A stretch of 64,000 nt of DNA from Nostoc sp. CHAB 5844 (GCF_020829595.1 NZ_JAIVFW010000011.1:1-64000); one strand, 5' to 3'. Shown: positions 17,412 to 26,949, counted from the stretch's first letter. The notes: generated by a model not told the origin, from the letters alone. Program-made: numbers and translations.

Positions 17412-18044
17412 ATGACTCAAGCCCCAAGCAAACTAGTTACATTCAATGAATTCGTTGCCAGATATCCAGATGACTCAGGTAAACTCTACGAATTACACGA
17501 TGGAGTAATAGTTGAGATGCCACCCCCAACAGGCGATCATGAAGAGATTGTGGGATTTTTAGTGAGAAAACTAAGTGTGGAATCAGATCGATTAAATTTA
17601 CCTTATCTTATCCCAAAAACAGTTTTTGTTAAACCGTTGCCAGGTGAATCAGCTTATTCACCAGATATTCTTTTATTGAATCAGCCTAATTTAATCAATG
17701 AACCACTCTGGAAAAAGAAATCAACTGTGAGTCAAGCAGCATCTATTCCTCTAGTAGTTGAAGTGGTAAGTACCAACTGGCGTGATGATTATTACAAAAA
17801 ATATGCAGACTATGAGGAAATGGGCATTCCTGAATACTGGATTGTGGACTATGCTGCATTGGGTGGTAGAGAGTATATCGGCAAGCCCAAACAACCAACT
17901 ATTTTAGTTTGCTGTTTGGAAGATGGTGAATATCAGATTAATAAATTCCGCCAAGGGCAACGTATCCAATCACCAACTTTCCCTGAGTTGAATTTAACTG
18001 TCGAGCAAGTTTTTCAAGCTGGAGGGACAATATCGGCTGAATAG
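17412..18044 (+). CDS. Uma2 family protein, copy 2, C-terminus cut by an IS
   Basis: 210 residues, tandem paralogue of 16676-17323. Core residues are conserved (AYSPDILLLN, PLVVEVVS, GIPEYWIVDY). The central section (for example EEIVGFLVRKLSVESDRLNL) differs from copy 1 although both flanks are near-identical, the pattern expected after gene conversion between diverged paralogues. The last five residues of copy 1 (SQPKN) are missing: the TAG stop here lies inside the left terminal inverted repeat of the insertion sequence at 18039-19181. The loss is short and outside the core, so the protein may still fold. Confidence 0.85.
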   Translation: MTQAPSKLVTFNEFVARYPDDSGKLYELHDGVIVEMPPPTGDHEEIVGFLVRKLSVESDRLNLPYLIPKTVFVKPLPGESAYSPDILLLNQPNLINEPLWKKKSTVSQAASIPLVVEVVSTNWRDDYYKKYADYEEMGIPEYWIVDYAALGGREYIGKPKQPTILVCCLEDGEYQINKFRQGQRIQSPTFPELNLTVEQVFQAGGTISAE

Positions 18045-19181
18045 ACTTGTCCGAAATATTAACTTAGGGAAAGAAAAATGGTAAAACGTTGAAATGAGCG
18101 TCTACCATTTTCCCAATAAGTTATGGTTTTTGATTAGAGCCAAAAGTATCCCCATAGAACAAAACAAATTTTAGGGATTAGTTACGAACAATTACAATCC
18201 CTATTAAAATTTGCCAGAAAACGGCACGACAGAATTAAAACTGAACTCCCAAGTCGAAAAATAAGAATTAAGGCGGCTGGGGGAGGTCGCCAAGAATTGT
18301 TATCAATCCAAGAACAAGTCTGTTTATGCCTATTTTATTTGAGGCAGATGCCGACATTTCAAGTATTAGGAATGTTGTTGGGCGTATCTAAGACAGAAGC
18401 CAACGATACTTTTCATTATTGGATACCAATTCTGCGAGATATCTTCCCTTCCAGTTTATGAGAACAAGTCTCAAATAATGAGAGCGATTTACTATTTGTT
18501 CAAGAAGTGTTAACTAATTTTAGGCTATTGGTCGATAGCCTGGAACAGCCAATATATAGACATTCTGACCAAAAAGAACAACAAAAATATTTTTCCGGTA
18601 AGCAAAGACAACATACTTTGAAAAGCCAAATGATTGGGATGCCAGAAGGAAAAGATATTGTTGAGGTAGAAGTGGGCGTTCCTGGGCCAACAGCCGATAT
18701 AAATTTGTTTCGTAAGTCTCAAGAAAAATTTGATAAGTCGCAACCTTTTGCGGGTGATCAAGGATTTCCAGGAGGCGAAAACATTACAACTCCTCATAAG
18801 AAAAAACCAAAACGAGAATTAAGTCAACAGCAAAAAGATGAAAATCCGGCTTTGTCTAGTAATCGGATATTCATTGAACATTTGATTCGATTGCTTAAAA
18901 TATTCCGGATATCCTCACAAAGATTTCGCTTAAAGCTTGAGACGTATGAGCAGATTATTTTAACAGTCTGTGGGTTAGTTAGATGGAGAATTGGTAGTTT
19001 GGTTTTACCGACTTAGTACTAGAAATAAATCTAAAATTTGAAAAAGTAGGAGTTTATTTTTATGCCTCTAAACTATCACTAACTATCTCAACCCCTTGTA
19101 ATCACGTTTTGATGCATATATCAAAGTTTTGTCTCAAAGCTTTGAGCAGTCTGGCTTTGGAGTTTTCGGACAAGTCTATTC
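18039..19181 (+). mobile_element. decayed IS5-like insertion sequence
   Basis: Bounded by perfect 18-bp inverted repeats, left GAATAGACTTGTCCGAAA at 18039-18056 and right complement at 19164-19181; the outermost bases may be target. Length about 1.14 kb. It encodes one DDE transposase inactivated by nonsense codons (18123-19016). It landed on the 3' end of the second Uma2 gene. DNA right of the element is not the expected Uma2 downstream sequence, so a deletion or rearrangement accompanied or followed insertion. Confidence 0.8.
18123..19016 (+). pseudogene. DDE transposase (IS5-like, HTH_Tnp_4/DDE_4 type), inactivated
   Basis: One continuous frame from the ATG at 18123 to 19016 interrupted by two in-frame stops: TAG at codon 5 (18135) and TGA at 18459-18461, where TGG (Trp) is expected (SSL-stop-EQV). 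There is no frameshift. The N-terminal part shows the HTH region (FQVLGMLLGVSKTEANDTFHYW). The C-terminal part shows the DDE-type catalytic half (PGPTADINLFRKS, FAGDQGF, then ENPALSSNRIFIEHLIRLLK). The piece from 18507 onward is open for 169 codons but lacks the N-terminal domain, so it should not be annotated as functional. Confidence 0.85.
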
Positions 19182-19313
19182 TTCTGCTTAATTGTTTGTT
19201 ACATACTTATGAAATTTCCCCACGACTTACTTATGGTTCAATTAATTTAAAATTTCATACTCTCTTTCCTAACATTAGAATAGGAATTAATGTGACGTTC
19301 TCTAATAGCCAAA

Positions 19314-21158
19314 GTGTCAGACTCTCTGCCATTGCGCGATCGCTACCTCGCCTTAATTGACGAAATTGTGCAACTCACCCTCCAGGGCAAAATTAGCTCT
19401 GTGGAGATGGTGTACCAAATGTTGCAAAAAGGTATAACATCGGGAACTGGGGAAATTTTTGAGTTAGCGTTGAGCGATCGCTCCACTACCATCCAAAGTC
19501 AAGTGGATAGTGAACAGGATGAACTCAAGAAAGCTAAAGCTAATCGCAGTCTCAGAGCAATTAAGACAATTCAAAGTCAATGGCAGCGTTATGCAGAACA
19601 AAATAAAGCCATAGAAGCGATCGCTTTGGCAGTCAGAGAAATTACCACAGCCTCAGCCGATGAACGCCTAGCTACATTATTGCGTTTCACTGACCCCAAT
19701 CAAAAGCAACCGCTCAATTCATCACAATTACAACAGTTAGCCAAAGCTTTACAACAATTTGCCCAAGTAGATGCTGATATAGCACAAATATCACAAGGCA
19801 TTACCCGTGGTTTGGCTGCTTGGCAAAGACTCCAAGATAACTTGATCAGTTGGATGTATGAGCAAAATCGAGAACTGGGATTTGGTGGTGTACCTGGAGA
19901 AAACGGCCCTTGGGCAACTTGGGCAAAGAAAGTAGAGAGCGAGTTTCCGCAAAGATTGTTTCGTAGTCTAGCGTTGGAACAATCAGCAATTGAATTTGCC
20001 GAACAGCAACGCAGTGTTACCCTGAGTGACTGGGTAGAAATGGCGTTGATTTTACAGTATTTACAACGTGGGTTAGTTAACTGGTTTGACCAACAACCAT
20101 ATAATGTGCAAGCAGGTTCAAAATTATCAATTTCTACGTTTTTGACCTTTGCAGTTATTTGGAGTCAGTTAGCTAGTGGTTTTGGTAACACTGCGGCAGT
20201 ATATGGTAACGGTGGTTCGCAAATCATGCTGCAAATTCTGCGAAACTTTGCCCAACGCCCATATTTTCCTCTTTATGGTGGAATATTTGCTTCCTTTTCG
20301 GGCAGTTATCTAAGAAACGCTTTAGATTATTTAGATGAACCATTACGGCAAATTGAAGGAACCCAAGAAAAAGCCAGGATTTTGACACTTTTAGGTTATT
20401 CCCAACGTGCTTTAGGGCAGTATCAACGTTCGATTAATTTTCATCTGCAAGCATTAGATATAGCCAGAAATGCAGGCGATCGCCCTTGTGAAATTGCCAA
20501 TCTCAACCACCTCAGCCGCTCCTACGTCCAAGAAAAAGATTATGGCGAGGCGATTAATTATAGCCAACGAGCATTAATCTTGAGTCGGCAAGCAGGCGAT
20601 CGTACAGGCGAAGCCAACGCCCTAGTGAATTTGGGTTACAGCGAAGTTATGCAGGCGCAACAACTAGAACAAGTTGAATCAGAAACCTATGAAATGCCAA
20701 TTAATTATTTAGAACAAGGTTTAAAGTTAATAGAAAGATTAGGAGATATTCAAAGTAAAGCCTTGTGTTTAAGTAGTTTAGGTATTGCTTATCTCGTGAT
20801 TGGCGAAGCGTCAACTGCGATTAAATATTTAGAAGACGGTTTTAAAACAGCACAAACTTGTGGAGATTTGTATCTTCAAGGACGAAATTTAGCATATTTA
20901 GCCGAAGCTTATTATCATCTGCAAAATACCGAAAAAGCCATTTACACTGGTAGTTTGGGAATGTATCTTTTAGAGCAAATTGCCTCTATTGAATGGCGGC
21001 AACCAGCAGGCTTACTAACAATTTTGCAAGGACAAATAGGGAAAGAAGCCTTGCAAAATATGTTACAGCAACACCGTCCTAAAATCATGGCGATTATTGG
21101 TGTTGATGGCTACGATCACATACCAGAATTATTAAAGATATATCAACAAGATATGTAA
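19314..21158 (+). CDS. cyanobacterial tetratricopeptide-repeat protein
   Basis: 614 residues, cytosolic, no signal peptide. The N-terminal 340 residues are helical, with a Gln-rich coiled region (QQLAKALQQFAQVDADIAQIS) and a conserved block (LGFGGVPGENGPWATWAKKVE). The C-terminal part (about 345-580) carries five or more TPR units (ARILTLLGYSQRALGQYQRS, IANLNHLSRSYVQEKDYGEA, ALCLSSLGIAYLVIGEASTA), i.e. a protein-interaction superhelix. The start is GTG; no strong ribosome-binding site is seen. The function is unknown. It begins just to the right of the decayed IS, so its original promoter may have been replaced. Confidence 0.75.
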   Translation: MSDSLPLRDRYLALIDEIVQLTLQGKISSVEMVYQMLQKGITSGTGEIFELALSDRSTTIQSQVDSEQDELKKAKANRSLRAIKTIQSQWQRYAEQNKAIEAIALAVREITTASADERLATLLRFTDPNQKQPLNSSQLQQLAKALQQFAQVDADIAQISQGITRGLAAWQRLQDNLISWMYEQNRELGFGGVPGENGPWATWAKKVESEFPQRLFRSLALEQSAIEFAEQQRSVTLSDWVEMALILQYLQRGLVNWFDQQPYNVQAGSKLSISTFLTFAVIWSQLASGFGNTAAVYGNGGSQIMLQILRNFAQRPYFPLYGGIFASFSGSYLRNALDYLDEPLRQIEGTQEKARILTLLGYSQRALGQYQRSINFHLQALDIARNAGDRPCEIANLNHLSRSYVQEKDYGEAINYSQRALILSRQAGDRTGEANALVNLGYSEVMQAQQLEQVESETYEMPINYLEQGLKLIERLGDIQSKALCLSSLGIAYLVIGEASTAIKYLEDGFKTAQTCGDLYLQGRNLAYLAEAYYHLQNTEKAIYTGSLGMYLLEQIASIEWRQPAGLLTILQGQIGKEALQNMLQQHRPKIMAIIGVDGYDHIPELLKIYQQDM

Positions 21159-21336
21159 TACAATAAGAGGATGTCTGAGAAGTCTGATTGTTAACATCGG
21201 AATCTCAAAAACCTAACCCCCCTGCCCCCCTTCCCTACGAGGGAATGGGGGTTTCAAAGCCTCTCTCCGTTGCGGGGAGAGGTTTGGAGAGGGGTTTTTA
21301 GTTTCCTTATCGACTTTTAAAACAACCTCTAAGAAT

Positions 21337-21361
21337 GGCGCAGCCCGCCGCAGGCATCGCT
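21337..21361. repeat. 25-bp dispersed repeat, copy 1
   Basis: GGCGCAGCCCGCCGCAGG... 25-mer, identical to 41602-41626 inside the SNF2-helicase gene. GC-rich palindromic core. Confidence 0.8.
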
Positions 21362-21379
21362 TAGTCCAAAAATCAAACT

Positions 21380-21613
21380 ATGAAGTATCACATTTGCGAC
21401 TTGGAAGCGACTCCAGAATGGTTGATAATTGAATCAACTGATTACATTGCCGAATGTTTAGAGGCTTGTGAAACTCTAGAAATGGTAGCTGACTTACGGG
21501 CAATCTTCCCCAGACGGGCGCTACGCTCGGCAAGCATTCAGGTAAGTGAGGTGCAACGTCAAAAGCTGGTTAATTGGTTGCAGGTGTTGAATGCAGAGGA
21601 AAAAGCTGCATAG
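21380..21613 (+). CDS. small hypothetical protein
   Basis: 77 residues, acidic, helical, no signal peptide. It carries an internal GC-rich stretch (GGGCGCTACGCTCGGCAAGC, encoding RALRSAS) that resembles dispersed repeat sequence elsewhere in this strain and seems to be an in-frame insertion into an otherwise regular helix (EMVADLRAIFPR...IQVSEVQRQKLVNWLQVL). No family recognised. A hairpin-rich repeat (21195-21300) lies upstream. Confidence 0.6.
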   Translation: MKYHICDLEATPEWLIIESTDYIAECLEACETLEMVADLRAIFPRRALRSASIQVSEVQRQKLVNWLQVLNAEEKAA

Positions 21614-21652
21614 AATCTTCAAAAGATGTCCCTGAATCGAAATTAAGTCTTT

Positions 21653-21977
21653 AGGACTTACGCAGGTGTCATAATTTTTTCGTTTGGGTTGTCAACAAGA
21701 GGCAGAGGGGAAACCCCATACTTGAAAGTAGGGGCTGGCAAAATTGACGCTTTGTGCATGTGGCAGAGGGTTTTGTTCTTCCTGCCCCTCTGCCTCTTCG
21801 GTCAAAAGTCAATAGTCAAAAGTCCAAAAAACGCTGATTTTTGAACGCCAGTCGCGCGGCTGTCGGGAAACCCGCCCTAACTTGCTGGCTCCCCTTGACT
21901 GCTTGCCCTGAGCATAGCCAAAGGGTTGACTCTTGACTCTTATACCAGGGGATAGGTGTGCCAGTTGCGTAAGTCCT
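21653..21977. mobile_element. MITE-like element with AGGACTTACGCA inverted repeats
   Basis: 325 bp bounded by perfect 12-bp inverted repeats (21653-21664 and 21966-21977). No transposase gene. The interior contains a 30-bp block (21844-21873, CCAGTCGCGCG.CTGTCGGG) that recurs at 53964-53993 next to another TGCGTAAGTCCT end. It occupies most of the 500-bp spacer before the second kinase gene; the remainder shows nothing else. Confidence 0.65.
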
Positions 21978-22111
21978 GGTCTTTACAGATGTAAACATTT
22001 AAATTACATTAAATTTTTAGAAGAAAGAATCGAAATAGCATTTAGCAATTAACACTCTTCTGCCAAGGAAAAGGGACAATAAAGACACGTATCCTTCAGT
22101 TTACAACATGC

Positions 22112-23257
22112 ATGAGCTACTGTCTTAATCCCCGGTGTCCCAAGCCTGAAAATCCTGCTGATGTGAAGTTCTGCACGACTTGTGGTTCTAAGTTGCTCCT
22201 AAAGGAACGCTACCGTGCCATTAGGCCGATAGGACAAGGTGGTTTTGGCAGAACTTTTTTGGCTGTAGATGAAGATAAACCTTCAAAACCACGTTGCGTA
22301 ATTAAGCAATTTTATCCTCAAGCCCAAGGCACAAACACAGTCAAAAAAGCTGTGGAGTTATTTAACCAAGAAGCAGTGCAGTTGGATGAATTGGGTAAAC
22401 ATCCGCAAATTCCTGAACTCCTTGCATATTTTACACAAGATGATCGCCAGTATTTAGTCCAAGAATTTATCAATGGGCTAAATTTAGCGCAGGAATTAGC
22501 ACAAAATGGAACTTTTAGTGAAACGCAGATTTACCAATTATTGAATGATTTATTATTAGTATTGCAATTTTGTCATGCCAGACAAGTTATCCACCGCGAT
22601 ATTAAACCGGAAAATATTATTTTACGTGAGAGCGATCGCAAACTAGTTTTAGTAGATTTTGGTGCTGCTAAATCTGCAACTGGCGTAGCCTTAAATCAAA
22701 CCGGTACTAGTATTGGTAGTCCTGAATATGTTGCTCCTGAACAAATCAGAGGTAGAGCCACTTTTGCCAGTGATATTTATAGTTTAGGCGCTACTTGTAT
22801 TAACTTATTAACTGGGCGATCGCCCTTCGACTCTTATGATACCAATAATGATACTTGGGTTTGGCAGCAATATTTAACTATTCCTGTGAGTCAACATTTG
22901 AGCCGCATTCTCAATAAAATGCTCGAAAGTATCCCAGCTAGACGTTATCAAACCGTAGATGAAGTTCTGCACGAATTAAATACACAGTCGCCAGTATCTA
23001 ACAAGCCACCGATATCTGCAAAACCCAATATTCAGTCATCACCTACATTACCGCCTACATCTGTCAGCAACACACCCAGCCAAATTGATTTAGAACTAGA
23101 AGAATTAAAAACTCAATTTATGGGTGGAAAATCTCAACCAAAACAAATCCAGCCACCAAATCCAACATCTCAGCCTGCAAGTAAAAGCCAAATAGATCAA
23201 GAGTTAGAAGAATTAAAAGCTAAATATTTAGGTAATAATAACTCACAAAATCCATGA
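22112..23257 (+). CDS. zinc-ribbon Ser/Thr protein kinase
   Basis: 381 residues, Hanks-type, no transmembrane helix. N-terminal zinc ribbon (C4, C9, C21, C24). Kinase domain about 33-290: IGQGGFGRTFLAVDE glycine loop, CVIKQF lysine, HRDIKPEN catalytic loop, VDFGAAK Mg-binding loop, APEQIRG activation segment. A Pro/Ser-rich linker leads to a duplicated C-terminal motif, SQID.ELEELK..(F/Y).G, at about 327-343 and 358-374, probably a docking or oligomerisation element. The N-terminal organisation matches the WD40 kinase at 4158, so the two are paralogues with different output ends. Monocistronic. Targets unknown. Confidence 0.88.
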   Translation: MSYCLNPRCPKPENPADVKFCTTCGSKLLLKERYRAIRPIGQGGFGRTFLAVDEDKPSKPRCVIKQFYPQAQGTNTVKKAVELFNQEAVQLDELGKHPQIPELLAYFTQDDRQYLVQEFINGLNLAQELAQNGTFSETQIYQLLNDLLLVLQFCHARQVIHRDIKPENIILRESDRKLVLVDFGAAKSATGVALNQTGTSIGSPEYVAPEQIRGRATFASDIYSLGATCINLLTGRSPFDSYDTNNDTWVWQQYLTIPVSQHLSRILNKMLESIPARRYQTVDEVLHELNTQSPVSNKPPISAKPNIQSSPTLPPTSVSNTPSQIDLELEELKTQFMGGKSQPKQIQPPNPTSQPASKSQIDQELEELKAKYLGNNNSQNP

Positions 23258-23563
23258 TTTACCTCTGCGATCGCTTTTACTCTAGGACTGTATCATAACA
23301 ATTAGTAGAATATTTGAAGTTGATAAAGAAATAACGAGATAAGTAATCCTCATCTGGCATTGATACTGAGGAGCAAGAAGTTACTGTTGAGTATGGCGAT
23401 CGCTCTGTAGTCTATGATGATACTGACCTCAACGAGATGAGGAAGCTATTGGTTTGTTACAATCACTATTAATCCAGGTTGACACGGTTACTAATATAAA
23501 CGCATTGAGTGCAACGCTGGTACTAGGGCGACAGCAAAGTTTAGTAGCTTATGACGATATTGT
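23258..23563 (+). other. intergenic region with a probable gene remnant
   Basis: Two adjacent open stretches without ATG (23347-23472, reading EEQEVTVEYGDRSVVYDD..., and 23478-23567, reading ...ALSATLVLGRQQSLVAYDDIV) look like pieces of a decayed small gene; the second ends exactly over the next ATG (GTATGA). I cannot name the ancestral gene. HIP1 sites are present. Confidence 0.35.
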
Positions 23564-24265
23564 ATGATTGATTTTGAACCTTGGGATAAGCTATTGCGTC
23601 AATATGTTGATCCTGAAGGTTGTGTAAACTATGTCGCTTGGAAAATAGAGCAACCCCAAGTTCTAGCTCAGTGGTTGTCAAGCCAAACAAAATCTCCACT
23701 CAAATCTCACACCAATACTCTGGAGAAATTAGCATTGTGGATTAACCTCTACAATGCTTTGACTATTTCCAGTATTTTAGAAATATACCCACTAGACTCG
23801 ATTCTGCCAAAAATTTTCGGGGTTCCTAATTGGTTGGCTTTTTTATGGTTCTTCCAGCGTCGAGTTTATCCCATCTTTGGTCAGCATTACAGTCTAGCTC
23901 AAATCGAGAACCAAATTCTTAGAGACGAGTTGCAAGAACCACGAATTCATTTTGCAATTGTTTGTGCTTCTATCGGTTGTCCTTTACTTCGTTCGGGAGC
24001 TTATTTTCCTGAGCAAGTTATTCAGCAGTTAGATGAAGATGCTCATCGCTTTATTAACAATCCCCAAAAAGTTCGTTATGACTTTGATAGTCAAACTCTC
24101 TACTGTAATAAAATCTTTAAATGGTATCGCCAAGATTTCTTAAAAGTTGCGCCTTCCGTCCCTGAATACATCTCTTCTTACTTGAAAATAGATGTGCCAT
24201 TGACTGCTACAACACCAATATCTTATCTGGATTACGACTGGAGCTTAAATCAGCGAATATCTTGA
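23564..24265 (+). CDS. DUF547 domain-containing protein
   Basis: 233 residues, almost entirely the DUF547 domain: ALWINLYNALTISSILE, PLDSIL, IENQILR, PRIHFAIVCASIGCPLLR and a C-terminal FKWYRQDF are family hallmarks. The Cys/His residues of HFAIVCASIGCP suggest a thiol or metal site, but no activity is established. No signal peptide. The 3' end overlaps the convergent TIGR04283 glycosyltransferase gene by 16 bp; DUF547 genes recur near this glycosyltransferase family in cyanobacteria, so a shared pathway is plausible. Confidence 0.88.
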   Translation: MIDFEPWDKLLRQYVDPEGCVNYVAWKIEQPQVLAQWLSSQTKSPLKSHTNTLEKLALWINLYNALTISSILEIYPLDSILPKIFGVPNWLAFLWFFQRRVYPIFGQHYSLAQIENQILRDELQEPRIHFAIVCASIGCPLLRSGAYFPEQVIQQLDEDAHRFINNPQKVRYDFDSQTLYCNKIFKWYRQDFLKVAPSVPEYISSYLKIDVPLTATTPISYLDYDWSLNQRIS

Positions 24266-25005
24266 TAAAACTGTTTGAGATAGTTGGCATCAACGCCAAT
24301 TCCCCATAAAATTCCGATGTAGAGGTAAATTGCTGTAGCTTTCCAGCTACCCCAACGTGCCACCCGGCGATCGGAACTTTGAACAATGCGATTAACTAGA
24401 ACAATTCGTCCTTTGGACACCAATCTCAGGCATAAATCTCCATCCTCCATGATTGGTAATGCCTCATTAAATCCACCGCAATCCCAAAAGTCGCGTTGAC
24501 GGCAGAACATAACTTGATCACCAAACAACAGACGCAATCCTTTAAAAAACAAGTGAGGTCTAAATACTAGCGGAGCATAGTAAGTTTTTAGGTAGTTATG
24601 CAAGGATATACCCCAGCGAGTAGTTTGAGAGCCTGTCATTACAGAAATAAATCCTCCACCAGCAACAGTAGGCTCTGCTAAGGTGTTTTGAATCACAGCA
24701 ACAGTATCATCAGGAATCCATGTATCTGCATGGAGAAAACAAAGTATCTCTCCGGTGGCAGCTAATGCTCCGTAATTCATTTGAATTGCACGTCCACGCC
24801 GATTGCAACATAGAACTTGCATATTTAATTGTTGATTCAATGATTCCAAAACTCGTTTAGCGATCGCCACTGTATCATCTTCACTACCACCATCTACTAC
24901 TATTACTTCTTTTACCGCTGGTTTTAATAAAGTTAGTTGGCACAAGGTGCGCTCTAAACTAACTGCTTCATTAAAAGTAGGAATAACAATCGAAACTTGA
25001 GACAT
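24250..25005 (-). CDS. TIGR04283 family arsenosugar-type glycosyltransferase
   Basis: 251 residues, GT-A fold family 2 glycosyltransferase. Motifs: SIVIPTFNEAVSLERTL, VIVVDGGSEDDT, the metal-binding-type FLHADT and a C-terminal EDGDLCLRL. Full-length match to the TIGR04283 subgroup, associated with arsenosugar biosynthesis or radical-SAM-linked modification. Cytosolic, perhaps membrane-associated through the C-terminal hydrophobic stretch (AIYLYIGILWGIGV). The neighbours do not include the ArsS/ArsM genes that would confirm arsenosugar synthesis, so the substrate is inferred from family only. Confidence 0.85.
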   Translation of the reverse strand: MSQVSIVIPTFNEAVSLERTLCQLTLLKPAVKEVIVVDGGSEDDTVAIAKRVLESLNQQLNMQVLCCNRRGRAIQMNYGALAATGEILCFLHADTWIPDDTVAVIQNTLAEPTVAGGGFISVMTGSQTTRWGISLHNYLKTYYAPLVFRPHLFFKGLRLLFGDQVMFCRQRDFWDCGGFNEALPIMEDGDLCLRLVSKGRIVLVNRIVQSSDRRVARWGSWKATAIYLYIGILWGIGVDANYLKQFYQDIR

Positions 25006-25035
25006 ACATTTTCAAGAAGTTGATTTTTATTCTTT

Positions 25036-26214
25036 CTATCTAATATCTCTTGGTTTTAATCCAAATAGAAAACGAGTAATATTTAGGCGTTTAATTAATA
25101 CCTCATACAAAGCACCTGTTAGCAAAATACTTCCACTACTAACAATAAAAAACTTTTCTGCTATCCCCAAATTCCACTGCACTACATAAAAAGCTAGTGC
25201 TACCAAAACTGTTTGATGCAGTAAATAAAATGGGTAAGAAGCTTGGGAAGTATATTGCAAGAAACCGTTATTAATTGTTAGGTATTTTTGACATAATCCA
25301 ACTAAAGCAATTACCCAACACCAAGAATTGAACCCTCGAAACACTTGATACGCAATATATTTCCAAGAGTAACTACGCACGGGAAGAATATCACTTGCCT
25401 GCCATCCTAGTAGAACAGACATAGTAATTGTTGACATCAACAGGATTAGTTTGAGATTTTGTTCAATTGCTTGCCTAAATCTTTCATCAGAACAGTAAAT
25501 AAATCCATAGATAAAGTAAGAAATATACAGTAACAAATTGGCCCAGTCATCGTAGAGATTTTGAAAACCAAACCATTTAGGACGTAATGCACCTTCAATT
25601 ACAGCTAATGGTAAAGCAGGCAATAAAATAGCTCCTGGCTGTCTTAGAAAATTTGCTATTTGACAATACCAGCGCTGACTTGTCTGTTTTTTTAAGAATA
25701 ATAATAATGGCAGAGTAACTAGAGAGATCACAAATAAGTAAATTAAAAACCAAAGGTGCGCCCATTCAAAATTACCTTGAGGGCGAATCCCATAAAAAAA
25801 CTGTGGATAAAACTGTATGTATGAGCCTAAATATTCATGGTGGCTGAGAAGCTTGTAATAAACCTGAGGGGGAACTAATATCAAGGTGCCAAATATGAAG
25901 GGAATCAACAATCTTGTAAAGCGATCGCTAACATACTGTATGGGCGATCGTAACTTTAAAGAAAACCAAGTAGCAGACCCCGCAATGAAAAAAAATAAAG
26001 GCATATGCCACTGATGGACAAAAAAAATAAACCATCCAAGGGCAGAACTTAGCGAATTATTTTGGATATAAAACTCACCCAATTCACCTTGGTAAAAAAC
26101 TGCGGCAGCATGAAAATAAATTAGTAACAGCACCGCCATTACCCTTAACCAATCTAGGTCATAGCGTCTTTCATTGTGACTATTAGTTTTATCTAAATTG
26201 TCTTTTAAATTCAT
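25036..26214 (-). CDS. acyltransferase family 3 membrane protein
   Basis: 392 residues with ten or so transmembrane helices. The N-terminal signature RRYDLDWLRVMAVLLLIYFH and the HQWHMPLFFFIAGSATWFSL block are typical of acyltransferase-3/OpgC-like enzymes that O-acylate cell-surface glycans. The catalytic-type His lies in the first helix (LIYFHAA). Transcribed in the same direction as the glycosyltransferase with a 30-bp gap, so the two probably form an operon modifying an envelope glycan or glycolipid. The substrate is not deducible. Confidence 0.85.
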   Translation of the reverse strand: MNLKDNLDKTNSHNERRYDLDWLRVMAVLLLIYFHAAAVFYQGELGEFYIQNNSLSSALGWFIFFVHQWHMPLFFFIAGSATWFSLKLRSPIQYVSDRFTRLLIPFIFGTLILVPPQVYYKLLSHHEYLGSYIQFYPQFFYGIRPQGNFEWAHLWFLIYLFVISLVTLPLLLFLKKQTSQRWYCQIANFLRQPGAILLPALPLAVIEGALRPKWFGFQNLYDDWANLLLYISYFIYGFIYCSDERFRQAIEQNLKLILLMSTITMSVLLGWQASDILPVRSYSWKYIAYQVFRGFNSWCWVIALVGLCQKYLTINNGFLQYTSQASYPFYLLHQTVLVALAFYVVQWNLGIAEKFFIVSSGSILLTGALYEVLIKRLNITRFLFGLKPRDIR

Positions 26215-26472
26215 TGAGTTACTGTCAGCCTAACCAAAATAATTAGGGCTTTGAAAATCTATGTTGAGACATCATCCTGGAGATGGATTCTGTACATCTG
26301 CATAGTTCGCTTGAATATAAAAATACTACAGAAACGACCATAGCAACTCAGTTGACATTTGGGGCAGGCTCATGAAACCAAACGATGAAAACGGCAAACT
26401 CTCACCCGAACATGCCTCAAACCCGTGGTTTTGTACTTCATACAAAAGAAAACTGCTGTAATTTTATTAATT

Positions 26473-26949
26473 CTAAGTATGGTATCGAGTTTTTAGCAGT
26501 TTTCCCCAGATTGCATCATAAGGATGTACAAGTTGGGTTGGCTGTTCATCATCTTTAAATATGGGTCGTTCTTCATTAGCCCATTGGAAGAGACCACCAC
26601 TCAAGTTAAAAATTTGTGTAAACCCTTCCCTTTGAAGGTTTTGGGCAACTTTGGCGCTACGATAACCAACTGAGCAATATACAACGATTGGTGTATCTAG
26701 TGAAACTTTCGAGAGTGCTGTTAGGTCGGGTTTAACAGGATCAATACGTACAGATGTTTTGATGTGACTGACTGCATACTCTGCTTGGCTGCGTGCATCA
26801 AGCACAAACGGCTGTGGCTTTGCAGTATCAACTAGCCAGTGAGCAAATTTTTCTGTTGTGATTTGACTAATAGTTGGAAAACTCAGCCTGATAAAGAGTG
26901 TGAGTAAACATAGTGCCAGCGATCGCAAATATTTTAAAATTCCCTTCAA
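26473..26949 (-). CDS. membrane-anchored rhodanese-like protein
   Basis: 158 residues: an N-terminal hydrophobic helix (YLRSLALCLLTLFIRLSF) that acts as signal or anchor, then one rhodanese domain (about 28-135) with the active-site loop VVYCSVGYRSAKVA (Cys92) and LSGGLFQWANE. It probably transfers or senses sulfane sulfur on the periplasmic/lumenal side. Its start lies 71 bp from the left end of the Tn7-like element at 27021, so the insertion separated this gene from the tRNA-Gly region and may have removed upstream regulatory DNA. The 26215-26472 spacer holds nothing recognisable. Confidence 0.85.
   Translation of the reverse strand: MKGILKYLRSLALCLLTLFIRLSFPTISQITTEKFAHWLVDTAKPQPFVLDARSQAEYAVSHIKTSVRIDPVKPDLTALSKVSLDTPIVVYCSVGYRSAKVAQNLQREGFTQIFNLSGGLFQWANEERPIFKDDEQPTQLVHPYDAIWGKLLKTRYHT

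Larger units (their letters stand above)
16492..17506 (+). repeat. 736-bp tandem duplication (Uma2 locus)
   Basis: A 279-bp segment containing a Uma2 3' end, the intergenic spacer and the next Uma2 5' end is present identically at 16492-16770 and 17228-17506. It is the signature of unequal crossover at a former multi-copy array. Confidence 0.85.

Noticed and set aside
18507-19016. Independent 169-residue transposase gene
   Set aside because: It is the same frame as the upstream HTH part, separated only by a nonsense codon; it lacks the N-terminal domain.
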